In this document: positions 27,091-37,300 of the stretch, one piece after another
Position numbering within the stretch: the stretch's first letter is position 1
Layout of the letters: each line of letters begins with the position of its first letter
Made by a program: the position numbers and the translations under genes
The notes under the pieces: generated by a model
What the model was told of the DNA's origin: nothing
Database searches by the model: none
Seen by the model: the letters and a program-made list of their open reading frames with translations, nothing else
DNA from: Rubripirellula sp.
GTDB lineage: Bacteria > Planctomycetota > Planctomycetia > Pirellulales > Pirellulaceae
Assembly: GCA_012270385.1 (NCBI GenBank)
Contig: JAAXIK010000486.1
Coordinates: 25,848-89,847 of the forward strand
Length of the DNA stretch: 64,000 nt
Reading direction: 5' to 3'

Positions 27091-28581
27091 TTAGGTCTCC
27101 TGTAAGCCCATTTGAAGTAGCGTGTTTTCGGCTTTGTGAGCCTCTCTTAATCGCGGAGCATAAGCTTTCGCATGCCCCGTGATTTGTTCGCGATCTGATA
27201 AGAATTGGCACATGAGATCAGGGATCTCATCAACCTGCTGATAGACATAACCTACTGGGCCATAGACGCATGCTTTCTTGAATTGGTTCGCCAGCCAACA
27301 ATGATCAGGAACAATCACCGGGACACCCCGAGTAAGCATCTCCAGTAAGACACCACTGCAGCGTGAGCGATAGCGGATTGGATCATATAAGAAGATGCCC
27401 AATCCTGCTCTTCCAATCCATTGGTGGTACTCGATTGTGCTGAGATGCTTGGTTATCAACTCTACCCTGCCAGTATCACAACTTGAGTGTAGGGAATTCG
27501 GAATCAGGGATTTCCAATGCTTTCCGGGAACCTGCAAGCAAGGACGGTATGTTGTGTCTCCAATTAGATTGCGATTTTCCAATGCTTGAAGGAATCCACG
27601 AATCGAATGTTTTCCTTTCTCGGATCTTGGCATCCCTGCAAGCATTGCATTGCAGGGTTGGTCTTCTAAATCGATGGTTATCTCGCTCGATCGAGTCGGG
27701 TATGGAATAGCACTCGCTATCTCATGGTCCATCACGGAGTTGATTTCTGCTTTCAATTCCTCTGTCGTCGTATGAATGTAAACTTGATGGTGGCCAAGTG
27801 CACCCAGTGCCATATTCATTTGTTGCCCCATCTTGGCATTGCGTTGCCTGCCGTGGGCTGTATCGGCATGATTCGTTGCAAAGTGAAAAATCGCGTGGAT
27901 ATTGAGCTTTTTCGACTTGCGATCCTGTAATGCGGAAGCAGTTGCGAGGATGACGAAATCATTAGCAGTGTTGAGCACGAGATGATCGTGTTCGGTGAGG
28001 TCGAGTGAGTCGATCACTTTTAGAAACGCCCGTTTCCAATTCATGATCATCTCGGATGGACGTCTTGATCTTTTGCAAAATATATCCTGCCAGCAAGATA
28101 GAAAACGTTCTCCAACGGAACGATTTTGAATTCGCCCATTTAGATTTCGTGCAAACTGAGAAATCCCATCGATACCTAGGGACCAGTGCAACATCGAGGG
28201 CGTATCGAAGAGCGGGTAAACCTTGCAAAGTGCTTCGGTTTCCGAGTCTGGTAAAAATTGCTTGTGGGTGGCCAAGATAGTCTGGAATCCTCTGGCCTTT
28301 GCTGCACTTCCGAGTAGGTGAGCAAGTTCTAAATAATGCCCCGATGAATCTCGGATATTGTCATCGATCATTACCATTCTCGGCGACATGAAATTCTTTA
28401 TCGGTTTCGGGTGTCGTGTGAGTCTGAAGCGTGAGTGAGGGATCGCAACCATCAATGATGCTAGCAATTTCAATCCACAACGGAGTCGAGCTACTGATGT
28501 GGCGTGTGCAAATTCAGTCAGTTTTCGCGAGATTCTTGCTACCAGTCTGATGAGATCAATCAACCGGCGGGAGTCTACCAT
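27091..28581 (-). CDS. Glycosyltransferase-like protein (GT4-type fold, inferred)
   Basis: Probably a cytoplasmic glycosyltransferase. Seen: an N-terminal region MVMIDDNIRDSSGHYLELAHLLGSAAKARGFQTILATH, typical of a GT-B first domain with a Gly-His-Tyr loop, and a second domain with LGIFLYDPIRYRSRCSGVLLEMLTRGVPVIVPDHCWL, where E.LTRGVPVI resembles the EAM-x-GxPVI acceptor-binding stretch of GT4 enzymes. The first 60 residues are hydrophobic-basic and poorly conserved-looking. ATG 28581 is chosen over TTG 28599; a later start at the MSPRMVM position (about 28389) is possible. No polysaccharide cluster surrounds it. Confidence 0.65.
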   Translation of the reverse strand: MVDSRRLIDLIRLVARISRKLTEFAHATSVARLRCGLKLLASLMVAIPHSRFRLTRHPKPIKNFMSPRMVMIDDNIRDSSGHYLELAHLLGSAAKARGFQTILATHKQFLPDSETEALCKVYPLFDTPSMLHWSLGIDGISQFARNLNGRIQNRSVGERFLSCWQDIFCKRSRRPSEMIMNWKRAFLKVIDSLDLTEHDHLVLNTANDFVILATASALQDRKSKKLNIHAIFHFATNHADTAHGRQRNAKMGQQMNMALGALGHHQVYIHTTTEELKAEINSVMDHEIASAIPYPTRSSEITIDLEDQPCNAMLAGMPRSEKGKHSIRGFLQALENRNLIGDTTYRPCLQVPGKHWKSLIPNSLHSSCDTGRVELITKHLSTIEYHQWIGRAGLGIFLYDPIRYRSRCSGVLLEMLTRGVPVIVPDHCWLANQFKKACVYGPVGYVYQQVDEIPDLMCQFLSDREQITGHAKAYAPRLREAHKAENTLLQMGLQET

Positions 28582-28761
28582 TATCTGGCTAATTACCAAA
28601 AGCTACATCTTCGGTATGGATGTTTCTCAACACCTTGTTTTTGAGCCGTAGAAATTCCCGTTGTGGCAAATCGTCATTTTTTCGTACGGTCCCACTCAGA
28701 GGTATCATCGCCTAGATACTTCGAAATGGACGTTTTTGTGACGGAATCACGCGAGGAAGAC

Positions 28762-30498
28762 ATGTGTCTTTTAATCGACAAATCGGGTTATTGGGTCGCT
28801 TCTGTTGTACTTTTAGCTTCAGTCGCAGGGTGTCGGGGATCGATGCCATTCGGTCGTACGGTGCAGATCACCAAAAGTAGTGATGCTGCGGAAATCACGA
28901 TTGAGTCTCCGGAGCAACGTCTGGCAACAGCAAAGCCTGGAGAGGCGACCTCACATGACATGGAGAAAACTCAACAGGCAAAGACTTGATTGGATGGCAC
29001 GTCCGACGAAGAAGGCCAGCAATAGGTCGCTGTGGCTTCCGTGTCAGCTGATGTGGAAAGCTTGCTGACAATGCCCGATATCTCGGAAGGTGAAAAAATA
29101 GCCTTGGTAGGTGATTCTGGGCAAGAAGTCAAAAACGAATCGTCACCGGGGACGGAGGCTGAAGAGGTCGATCGACCGGATATCGTTTCTGCTGCCGCGG
29201 AGACCAGCAAAGAGGAAGTCATCGATGCCGCAGATGAACCTGTGTTAGAGTTCACGGAAGGCATGTCTGCGGAAGAATTACTTGCTGCTTTAAAGGAATA
29301 TCCTGCAGAAAAACGCGAGAGAGCACTCGATCAATTTGTGCAATTGGTTGCTGATAAAGCTAGTGAATCGAATCAGCCCAACGCGGTTTCGGGGCAGATT
29401 GCCAATGCTCTTCACAGTGAATTGACGCTGCCTGATGTCTTGGAAGAGTCTGCTGGTGAATCTCCGGAAAGATTAGCGGACGCGGAGGGCGATCCTGATT
29501 CGAATGAACCTGAAGATCAGCCGGATCTTGCCTTTACCATTACGGATGAAGCTTCAGATGTTGATATTGAAATGAATTCAACGACCGAAGGCTCGACCGA
29601 CATTCAGGTTGAATCCGCACAGAACGAAATTCCTTCAGCTGAAACGGTGGTCGAAGTTACCGTCGAGGAACGTGCAGAGACGAGTGAGGGGAATGAGGTC
29701 GCTCAGACGAGCATCGAGTTACCCGCGGAGGCTGCTCAGCAAGAAGTCACGAATTCGGCACCTACCATTCAGGATGAGCTGACTCAGGAGCAACTTCTAT
29801 CTGCTTTGATTCTTTCACTTCAAGAACCAAAGATAGAGGAATCGGAATCCGAGCGACACGCAAGACTGGTCAAGTTTAGCCATTTATTGGTTTTAGCGGG
29901 CAATCCAGAATCAGCGATGATCTCGATGGAGGGGATGACTCCAGAAGAGCAGAGTTTTATGCGTCATCATTTGCAGGGGTTGTGGCACCTTATTGATCCT
30001 GAAGGGCATCCAAGCACAAGCCAGCGTTTGAGCTCGGTAGCAACTGAATTTCGAGAGGCGGCAAAGCTGGCTGGCGCGGCGACAACTGCATTGGATGTGA
30101 AGAGGCTAACTTTCTGTACAGAAATCGAAGCTTACGGGCAGATTAAACCTTTTGATGAAAACCGATTCAAAAAGGGTCAGCAAGTGATTTTGTACTGTGA
30201 GGTGGAGAATTTTAAAGCAAATCAAAATGAAACAGGTTTTGAAATGCATCTCCAAGGGAGTTATGAGATTTATGATTCCGAGAATCAACGTATTTTCAAC
30301 CAAGTGCTTCCGGCTGACCGCCAAGTTTCAGCAAACTATCTGAGAGACTATTTTGTTGCTTATCAGATGTTCCTGCCCAATGATTTAGTTTCCGGTCGCT
30401 ATTCATTAAAGCTGACGATGGAGGATTTGGTGGGCACTAAATACGGCCAAGCTGAAGTCAATTTTGAGATTGAAGGGGGTTCACCCCAATCTGAATAG
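28762..30498 (+). pseudogene. Large lipoprotein gene with two in-frame stops
   Basis: ATG 28762 follows GAGGAAGA and gives a lipoprotein signal with lipobox LASVAGC. The frame runs to a TGA at 28987-28989, then 11 hydrophilic codons (LDGTSDEEGQQ) to a TAG at 29023-29025, then open to 30498. Both sides are the same Glu/Asp/Ser-rich linker type, so the stops probably broke one gene. The C-terminal third is folded-looking: LLVLAGNPESAM, then TFCTEIEAYGQIKPFDENRFKKGQQVILYCEVENF and a beta-rich end. A part from GTG 29032 could be translated alone but lacks an export signal. Family not recognised; similar planctomycete lipoproteins carry this C-terminal domain. Confidence 0.7.
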
Positions 30499-30549
30499 AT
30501 CATCTTGCGGAAAGGAAACCCATCGCTGAACTCATTCAAGTGATGCTTT

Positions 30550-31116
30550 TCAACCTAATTCAATCACATCCATGATCTGATAGGTTGGACCTTGTTTGTC
30601 GAGGAAACTGGCAATGACTTGTACTTCTTCGACCACCATCGAGCCCAAGTTTGTTTCCTCTTCTAGCTTGACTCGATCCATCACTTCATCACTCGCTCGG
30701 CGGGCCTTGGCGCGACCGAGTGTCAGGTGGGGTCGGTAATCTCTCGATTCAGGTTTGAATCCCAGTTTTGCAAGTTCCACTTCAAGCTGAGTTACCATGG
30801 AGGTGAGTTGATTCGATTCATCGATAACTCCTGCATGGATGATTCTGGCGCGATCTACTGAGGGCATCCCGCCTGAACCATGAAAAACCAGCTCAAAGGG
30901 GGACATGGTCTCACAAATGTCTTGGACAACTGTGCAAACCTTCGGTACCTCCGTGTTATAAACGTCACCGAGAAATTTCAATGTGAGGTGCAAGTTATCC
31001 GTTGGGACCCATTTAATGCCGTCTCCCGCCTCTTTTAAACGGTTTGACATCTTTGTAGCAGCTTGAGCAATTTCACTTGAAAGAGGAATTGCTATAAAGG
31101 AGCGGATAGAGTTCAT
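30550..31116 (-). CDS. thpR: RNA 2',3'-cyclic phosphodiesterase (2H family)
   Basis: Two-histidine phosphoesterase that opens 2',3'-cyclic phosphate on RNA. The two H-x-T-x motifs are seen as NLHLTLKFLG (near residue 45) and YRPHLTLGRAK (near residue 130). N-terminus MNSIRSFIAIPLSSEI is typical. 188 residues is the usual length. ATG 31116 leaves only a few bases to the divergent gene, so the two starts share one very short control region. Confidence 0.93.
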   Translation of the reverse strand: MNSIRSFIAIPLSSEIAQAATKMSNRLKEAGDGIKWVPTDNLHLTLKFLGDVYNTEVPKVCTVVQDICETMSPFELVFHGSGGMPSVDRARIIHAGVIDESNQLTSMVTQLEVELAKLGFKPESRDYRPHLTLGRAKARRASDEVMDRVKLEEETNLGSMVVEEVQVIASFLDKQGPTYQIMDVIELG

Positions 31117-31119
31117 TCC

Positions 31120-32136
31120 GTGATCAAAACCAATGGTGCTATGGGATCATTTCAACCAAGCCCGTTTCGCTCGAATTTCTGGATTCGCGGCGGGCACTTA
31201 CAAACCATCCTATCGATTCGGCCCGAGTCTGCGAGCGGTCTTTCTCCGAGATCTCATTTTGTAGAGGTTTCTGATGGAGATCGTATTATTTTGCATGAGG
31301 ATTCTCCTCCTGGCAACGAAGAAGGTGCGCCTTGTGTCATGTTTGTGCATGGGCTGTCAGGCTGCTATTCCTCTCCATACATGCAGCGATTCGCATTACG
31401 GTTTTTGAAGCGAGGTTTTAGGGTTTTTCGGGTTGATATGAGGGGGTGCGGTGCCGGGGCGGAATATGCAGACCACTTGACCCATGCGGGACGCAGCCAA
31501 GACCTCATGGACGCTATGAATTATATTGCCACGAAGTATAAGCATACCGAGCTCTTCATCGCTGGAATCTCACTCGGTGGTGCTCAATTGCTGCGGGCGG
31601 TGGGGAGAGTAGGAGCTTGTCTGGAGCAGGCACCAACTTGGTTTCCTAGATTAAAGAAAGTAGCTGCTGTCGCGCCGCCGATCGATTTGATTCGTTGCAG
31701 TGATCACATGCAGAAGTTGAAACTTCGTCTCTACAACTATTACTTTATTCGGTCATTACTTCAAAGATTACCAAAGCGTCTCCAAAGTAACGCAGCCTTT
31801 CAGAAGGAGATGCAACTTCCCAGACCGCGTACTCTGCGTGAGCTCGACGACCGATTCACTGCCCCGCTGAGTGGTTTCAAGGATGCGATGGATTACTATC
31901 AGAAAACTTCATCCAATCAAGTGACGGCGAAAATTAACGTTCCCACGTTGGTGTTGGCATCACGTGATGATCCCATCGTGCCCTCAGGCTGCTTTACAGA
32001 GGATCCTTCCATCTGGTCCAAGACAACGCATGTCATGCTCACGGAAAAAGGAGGTCATGCTGGTTATATTGGACCCAAGAATATCTGCTGGATGGACGAG
32101 ATCATTGAGCAATGGTTGGTGGGAAGTGCTCCTTGA
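31120..32136 (+). CDS. Alpha/beta hydrolase, YheT-like
   Basis: Serine hydrolase of the YheT/EMB8 family; substrate unknown. Typical N-terminus FWIRGGHLQTIL, oxyanion HG in VMFVHGLSGCYSSPYMQR, nucleophile elbow IAGISLGGAQLL, Asp in LVLASRDDPIVPSG and catalytic His in TEKGGHAGYIG, in the right order. The GTG 31120 lies 3 bp from the divergent thpR start; ATG 31141 is an alternative start close to the conserved region. 338 residues fits the family. Convergent with the ferredoxin gene, with a 10-bp inverted repeat spanning both stops. Confidence 0.9.
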   Translation: MIKTNGAMGSFQPSPFRSNFWIRGGHLQTILSIRPESASGLSPRSHFVEVSDGDRIILHEDSPPGNEEGAPCVMFVHGLSGCYSSPYMQRFALRFLKRGFRVFRVDMRGCGAGAEYADHLTHAGRSQDLMDAMNYIATKYKHTELFIAGISLGGAQLLRAVGRVGACLEQAPTWFPRLKKVAAVAPPIDLIRCSDHMQKLKLRLYNYYFIRSLLQRLPKRLQSNAAFQKEMQLPRPRTLRELDDRFTAPLSGFKDAMDYYQKTSSNQVTAKINVPTLVLASRDDPIVPSGCFTEDPSIWSKTTHVMLTEKGGHAGYIGPKNICWMDEIIEQWLVGSAP

Positions 32137-32199
32137 GCACATGGCTCCCTTGGCCATTCTTTGATCATCTCCGCTGCCTGATAAGCTGCTGTGCTCAAG
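32132..32199. repeat. 10-bp inverted repeat spanning convergent stops
   Basis: CTTGAGCACA (32132-32141) and TGTGCTCAAG (32190-32199) are perfect complements and overlap the stop codons of both convergent genes. An ATGGC/GCCAT pair lies inside. It may help transcripts fold at their ends; no U-run is present. Confidence 0.4.
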
Positions 32200-32560
32200 A
32201 CTTGGTCGTCCAAACTGGATCGGGTTGTATTTCATCGCTAACGGGAGATCCTTGATCTGCCCGTCCACTTCCTTCGAGTCGACTGATGATTTCGATATCC
32301 ATATCCTCCTTGCACGCAATTTGGCAGCTTAATCGTATTCCGGGTTCATTTAGTTCGCGAACTCTGAGCGTCTCTTTTTCCGCTTCCGTTATTTGATTGG
32401 GTTCACCAGAGAGGAATTTGACACGGCAGCTGGTGCAACGTGACTGGCCACCACATGCGTGCAATTGATCTACATTGGCATCTTCCACGAGTGCTTTGAC
32501 CAGGCGTTTACCTTCAGCCACTTCAAATTGTCCGATACCGCTTACATTTAGTTTTGGCAT
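32195..32560 (-). CDS. 2Fe-2S ferredoxin
   Basis: Small electron carrier. The cluster ligands are read from HACGGQSRCTSCRVKFLSG (three Cys in C-x5-C-x2-C spacing) and RLSCQIAC for the fourth, the plant/vertebrate ferredoxin fold. 121 residues with an extra 20-residue hydrophilic tail. ATG 32560 gives MPKLNVSGIGQF. No reductase or oxygenase partner is adjacent, so its redox partner is unknown. Identity is firm. Confidence 0.92.
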   Translation of the reverse strand: MPKLNVSGIGQFEVAEGKRLVKALVEDANVDQLHACGGQSRCTSCRVKFLSGEPNQITEAEKETLRVRELNEPGIRLSCQIACKEDMDIEIISRLEGSGRADQGSPVSDEIQPDPVWTTKS

Positions 32561-32650
32561 GTCTAGGGTTGACCTTGATGATGTTTGTGAGAGTTCGTGA
32601 TTCTGGTGATCTATTTTTATTGTTAAAGATGGTAGCCAAACGCTTCCTGT

Positions 32651-33769
32651 TTACGCACCCAATTCGCGTAGTTTGGGTTCCATGGCATTTGCCTGTCTAT
32701 AAAATCCTAAGTCGTTTGGGTGAGAACCATCCGTGGTATCGTCTCGGTCTTCACCGAGAAGCTCATCTCCATCAAGATAGCTAATTTTATCGTGTCCATT
32801 TGCAACAAGAGATGCGAATGCCGCTTTTAATGCACTCCGACTATCGTGGTGGCGTCTCTGGAGCGAAGGAATAAACGGGGAGTGTGCGTAGGTCCGATCT
32901 TCCACCAAGAGAATGGGAGTATCGGGGCGTGCTTCTCGCAATTGTAGAACCAGTTTCTCAGCGCGTTCTGCGACTTCTCGTCCTATCATGTTAGGTAGGC
33001 AGTCAATGACGTAGATGAGTGGATCAAGTTCACAGAGGAACTGTCCCACCTGCGGTTCCATTCGTCCATTCCCTGAGAAACCAAGGTTAATAATCGGGTG
33101 TCCGAGTCGTCGCCCAAGTATTGCCGGGTGCGGCATACCCGGCCTGGAAGCGCAGGCACCGTGCGTGATTGAGGTTCCATAGAATACAATGGGTTTGCTT
33201 TTTCGAGGTGGGATCGGTTCGAACGTGTTGCCCTCTGGCACTCCAAACTTGAGCGATTTCGTTCCGTTGTAGAGTGGAAGGTAGGCAGTGAATTCACGCT
33301 GACCGGCTGATAGGTTGCTGACTAATTTTGTTTTGGTCCGCGTTGAGTTTGGGCGAGTTACAGCGAGCCATCTTGAATGCCCTTCACGGGTTGAGGCGTA
33401 GAGGTCGATTCCGCTTACACCCGTGGCCGGCATGTGCGGCATAGCAAGATTTGACGAGGTAACTTCGTGGTCGATCCAGATCTCCGAAGCATTCGTCTGG
33501 AACCGGGTGAGCATGCCAGCAGAATGTCGACTTAGATTCCACACCGCGTCCCGCACCACTCCTTTCGCACGTGCGGGTAGGCGGTCGAAGAAATTTTCCA
33601 TCTGATCGGAATGCCAGCCTTGACCTTCGATACCCCACTCTTTCACGTCTCTCCATTGGATTCCGTCTTGTGGGGCAGACTCTTGAGCAAACGAAAATTG
33701 CGATGCTGAGGCGGCTGTTGCTGCAGAGATACTGGCCAAGAATTGGCGTCGTGGTATATCGATTTTCAT
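32651..33769 (-). CDS. Tat-exported SGNH/GDSL hydrolase
   Basis: Probable periplasmic esterase or deacetylase of the SGNH fold. The N-terminus has a Tat signal, IPRRQFLASISAATAASASQ. After a beta-rich domain (residues 60-175) the catalytic domain shows VFYGTSITHG (nucleophile Ser), NLGFSGNGRMEPQ (Gly and Asn blocks) and DGSHPNDLGF (Asp and His). 372 residues. ATG 33769. Natural substrates of planctomycete members are often carbohydrate esters, but that is inference here. Confidence 0.88.
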   Translation of the reverse strand: MKIDIPRRQFLASISAATAASASQFSFAQESAPQDGIQWRDVKEWGIEGQGWHSDQMENFFDRLPARAKGVVRDAVWNLSRHSAGMLTRFQTNASEIWIDHEVTSSNLAMPHMPATGVSGIDLYASTREGHSRWLAVTRPNSTRTKTKLVSNLSAGQREFTAYLPLYNGTKSLKFGVPEGNTFEPIPPRKSKPIVFYGTSITHGACASRPGMPHPAILGRRLGHPIINLGFSGNGRMEPQVGQFLCELDPLIYVIDCLPNMIGREVAERAEKLVLQLREARPDTPILLVEDRTYAHSPFIPSLQRRHHDSRSALKAAFASLVANGHDKISYLDGDELLGEDRDDTTDGSHPNDLGFYRQANAMEPKLRELGA

Positions 33770-34301
33770 AAATTGCCCTTTCTGCTTCGATTTGCGTCGC
33801 GTTACTGGGGTTGGGTATTTGTGTTCTCAATATCCTAGAGTGGCACGACGGTGAAATCCACATCCGGAGTAGATTGAAGTGGTTACGGTGGGTGTTTCCA
33901 TTGTTTGTCCGAAGTTTATTTTTTGGTCTGCCGTTTTCATCGGAGGGGATTTGGGACTGGGGCATCCCGAGACACCGTTATGATCCATTACGGGTAGCGG
34001 ACAAAATGAAGGAACTGTGAGTTTTATCTAGATCATGTTGCCTGACCCTTCGCGATTAAAGAGGGCCGTGGTAAACTAGCGGATTGGCCCGACGGTGAGA
34101 CGTTGTGAAGTTGAATACGGTGTTTTCAGGGTTAGCCAGCTTCGGTTCGACAAGGGCTTCTGCATCAAGTCAAACATCACGTCGTTCGGTGTGGGTTTAC
34201 TGGAGTAAAGATGCAGCGTCGCATCAGAAAGATGTGGTGAGTTGAGATGCTCGGTGAGAGCATCGGATGAATTTTATTTGAACCACAATGGATCGTAGAG
34301 C
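33770..34301. other. Intergenic region, no gene recognised
   Basis: 532 bp between divergent SGNH and SNF2 genes. Short open frames show no recognisable protein. A TGGTAAACT box (34069-34077) could be an extended -10, and GATGCTC/GAGCATC (34246-34264, loop GGTGA) forms a 7-bp hairpin 37 bp before the SNF2 start. No tRNA or terminator seen. Confidence 0.5.
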
Positions 34302-37300
34302 ATGGATTTGATGTCCGAGGAATCGATTGGGGCCCTGGGGTTACTGGTCGCCGAGGCAGCTGAGAGGTTGGTTGACTCTCATGACGAGAGTCTTGATAAG
34401 CGTGCTGCGATGTTGATTGTGGATTCACCAACGTTTAGTAGTGAATCGGGTAAGCTCCATTTTGGGTTCAAAGTAAAAGGAAACCGTCAGTCGTTAATGG
34501 AAGTGAACCTTGAAGTGGCTTCCGAAGTAGACGATGAAGAAGAGGAACATTTTCACCCTCTAAATGTTGCGTTGGAGGCGACTCCGCATTGCCCATGTGA
34601 TCAATTTGGAAAAAGTGGTGACCGATGCGCTCATTCTCTCGCCGTTGCCTGGTGGCTTCAGGAGCAATTGAGCCGTCGATCCATCAATGAAGTCTTCGAG
34701 TTTTTTGGTGAGTTGGAGGTAGATGCTGTTTCTGCCGGACGAGATCTGGTGAGCCAAGTGCTGAGCTTAGTGGGATCAAAATCTCATTCAGATAGTCAAA
34801 GTGTCGGCACGCGCTTGCAATGGCGAGTTGGCCTTTCCTCTTCGCGTTATTACTGTCCTCTTTCCATCACCGCCTATGAGCAGCGGCCCAAAAAAAATGG
34901 AAAAGGGTGGACCAAGGGAAAGGAAGTTAGGAGTTTTGACCTGCTGAGAAGGGACTTTTCAAGTCGGAAAGTTGTCGGGCGCAGTGCAGTCGTCGTTGGG
35001 TACCCGTGTTATTCGTTTATCGAAGACCACTTTGCGGATTTTGAAGCTTTGTCCTTACTTGCGGGTCATCCGAATGTTGCTTGGGATGATGTGAATGTTC
35101 GGCCATGTCGTGTGTTCTCTGCTGAACTGATACTTACCCTCTCTGAAGCGGAGCCTCATGAGGAAACGGACCCATCAGAGGTTGGTGAACCAGCAGATAA
35201 TCAAACGGTTTTCTATCGTCCTGAATTACGGCTTAACGGTATCGAGATTGATCTTAGCCGTTGTAAGGTAGTTTTTGGATATGCGAGTCCCGTAGAACCG
35301 ATCGTAGTAGTAGCTGATGAACGACAGAACCGACTGATCGTTTGCACGCTGCCAAATCCTAAAGCTCTGAAAGTGATTCAGCACCTTCTCGAAGCGGACT
35401 TGGAAGATGTTGTTTTGGATTCTGGGGCCGCTGCGCGGTTTGCAATCGGAAGCTCCGAAGTCGATCGTTTTATTCACGTTGAACTGCCTCCGGGACTCGC
35501 GGGTCCGATTGAGCCAGTTGACGCGGAACTGATCTTTGAATTGAGGCCCCGACCCGGTGCAGGGTTATTTGTTGCTTTGCGTATGCACGAGGATCGTTTT
35601 CGAGAATTGGTGGTGCCGGGGCGGCCGCCGGAGATCGTAGCATGTTTGACTGAACAGGGGCCGATTCGACTTCAGCGAACGCTGCAGAAAGAGAGGGATC
35701 TTGTCGATACGGTGATTGATCGATACGAGCTCAATCGGCTGACACCGGATGGAGCAGATAGCTGGGTGGCTTCAAGTGATGAAGCGGCTCTCGAATTACT
35801 CGGGGCGCTTTACAGTGGAGGGGAAGATGCTCCGCGAATCATTTGGCCAGAAGGTGAAAGTCTTCGCGTGAGAGGTGAAATCACTCCAGGCGCACTTAAG
35901 GTTCAGATTGACGACAGGAAAGATTGGTTTGGTTTATCTGGGTCCATTAATGTTGATGGACGTGATATCCCTCTTGCTGAGTTGCTTGCGGCAGTCCGCG
36001 ATCAGCGATCTTTAGTGCAGGTGGGTGATAGGCAATTCGCAAAAATCAGTGAAGCTTTCAGGAAACGTCTGCAGCAACTTGGTGATGTTCTCATTGAAGA
36101 ACGAGGCGCGATGAAGGTGGCTGATGCTGCAGTGCCTGCAGTTCAAGAATTAATCAGCACGGATGTGCCTCTCGAAGCGACTGCGAGGTGGCACGAATCG
36201 TTAAAACGACTGGAAATGTTGGCCGATTGGAGCCCTGATCAACCTGATCAGCTAGATGCCGTTCTCCGAGACTATCAGCTCGAGGGTTATCAGTGGCTTT
36301 CGCGACTGAGTTTGTGGGGAGTGGGAGGTGTCTTGGCCGATGATATGGGGCTTGGAAAAACGGTCCAAACACTAGGAGTACTCCTCGAGAGAGCATCCGA
36401 GGGGCCAGCACTTGTCGTTGCTCCCACCAGTGTGGGTGAGAATTGGTTGCGGGAAACGGAGCGTTTTACGCCGAGTTTGTCAGCATATTTATATCGGGAC
36501 GCCGATCGAATCTCATTGATTGATCGAGCCGGTCCCGGAGATCTTGTGATCGTGAGTTATCAACTTCTACAACGTGATGCAAAGCGTTTCGCCTCGAGAG
36601 CATGGCACACACTTGTTCTTGATGAGGCTCAGTTCATCAAGAATGCTCAGACAAAGACTTCCCAAGCAATACGTCAATTGGAAGCAGATTGGAGAATCGG
36701 TTTATCGGGAACCCCTTTGGAGAATCATCTTGGTGAACTTTGGAGTCTTTTCCGAACACTCAGTCCAGGGTTACTGGGTTCCTGGGATCGATTTCGACAG
36801 CGATTTGCAGATCCGATTGAGCGTTTGAAAGATGACGAAAAAAGAAAATCTCTCGCACAATTGGTTCGCCCTTTTATCTTAAGACGAACCAAAGACAAAG
36901 TGCTGAAGGAGCTTCCTCCCCGGACAGAAATTACGCTGCATGCTGAATTGAGTAAAGCTGAACGTAGTCGTTATGAGGATGCGAGGTTGGCGGCGCTAAC
37001 CGAGTTAGGAGGTTCGGGTAGCGAAGATCAAGGCGCGGGCCAGCAAAGGATTCGCACTTTGGCATGGCTAACCAAGCTTAGGCAATTAGCATGTCACCCA
37101 AGATTGGTAGACCAAGACTGGAAAAAGGGTTCAGCTAAATTAGAACTGTTGATGTCACTTGTGGAGGAGCTACGTGAGGGTAAGCATCGTGCTTTGATTT
37201 TCAGTCAGTTCGTTAAGCATCTTTCACTGATACGCGAGTCGTTAGACGAGAGAGAGATTGAATATCAGTACTTGGATGGAGCTACGCCGGCCAAAGAGCG

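Noticed and set aside
33811..34020. 69-codon ORF starting with GTG in the SGNH-SNF2 gap
   Set aside because: No Shine-Dalgarno, no recognisable domain and no composition typical of the genes here.
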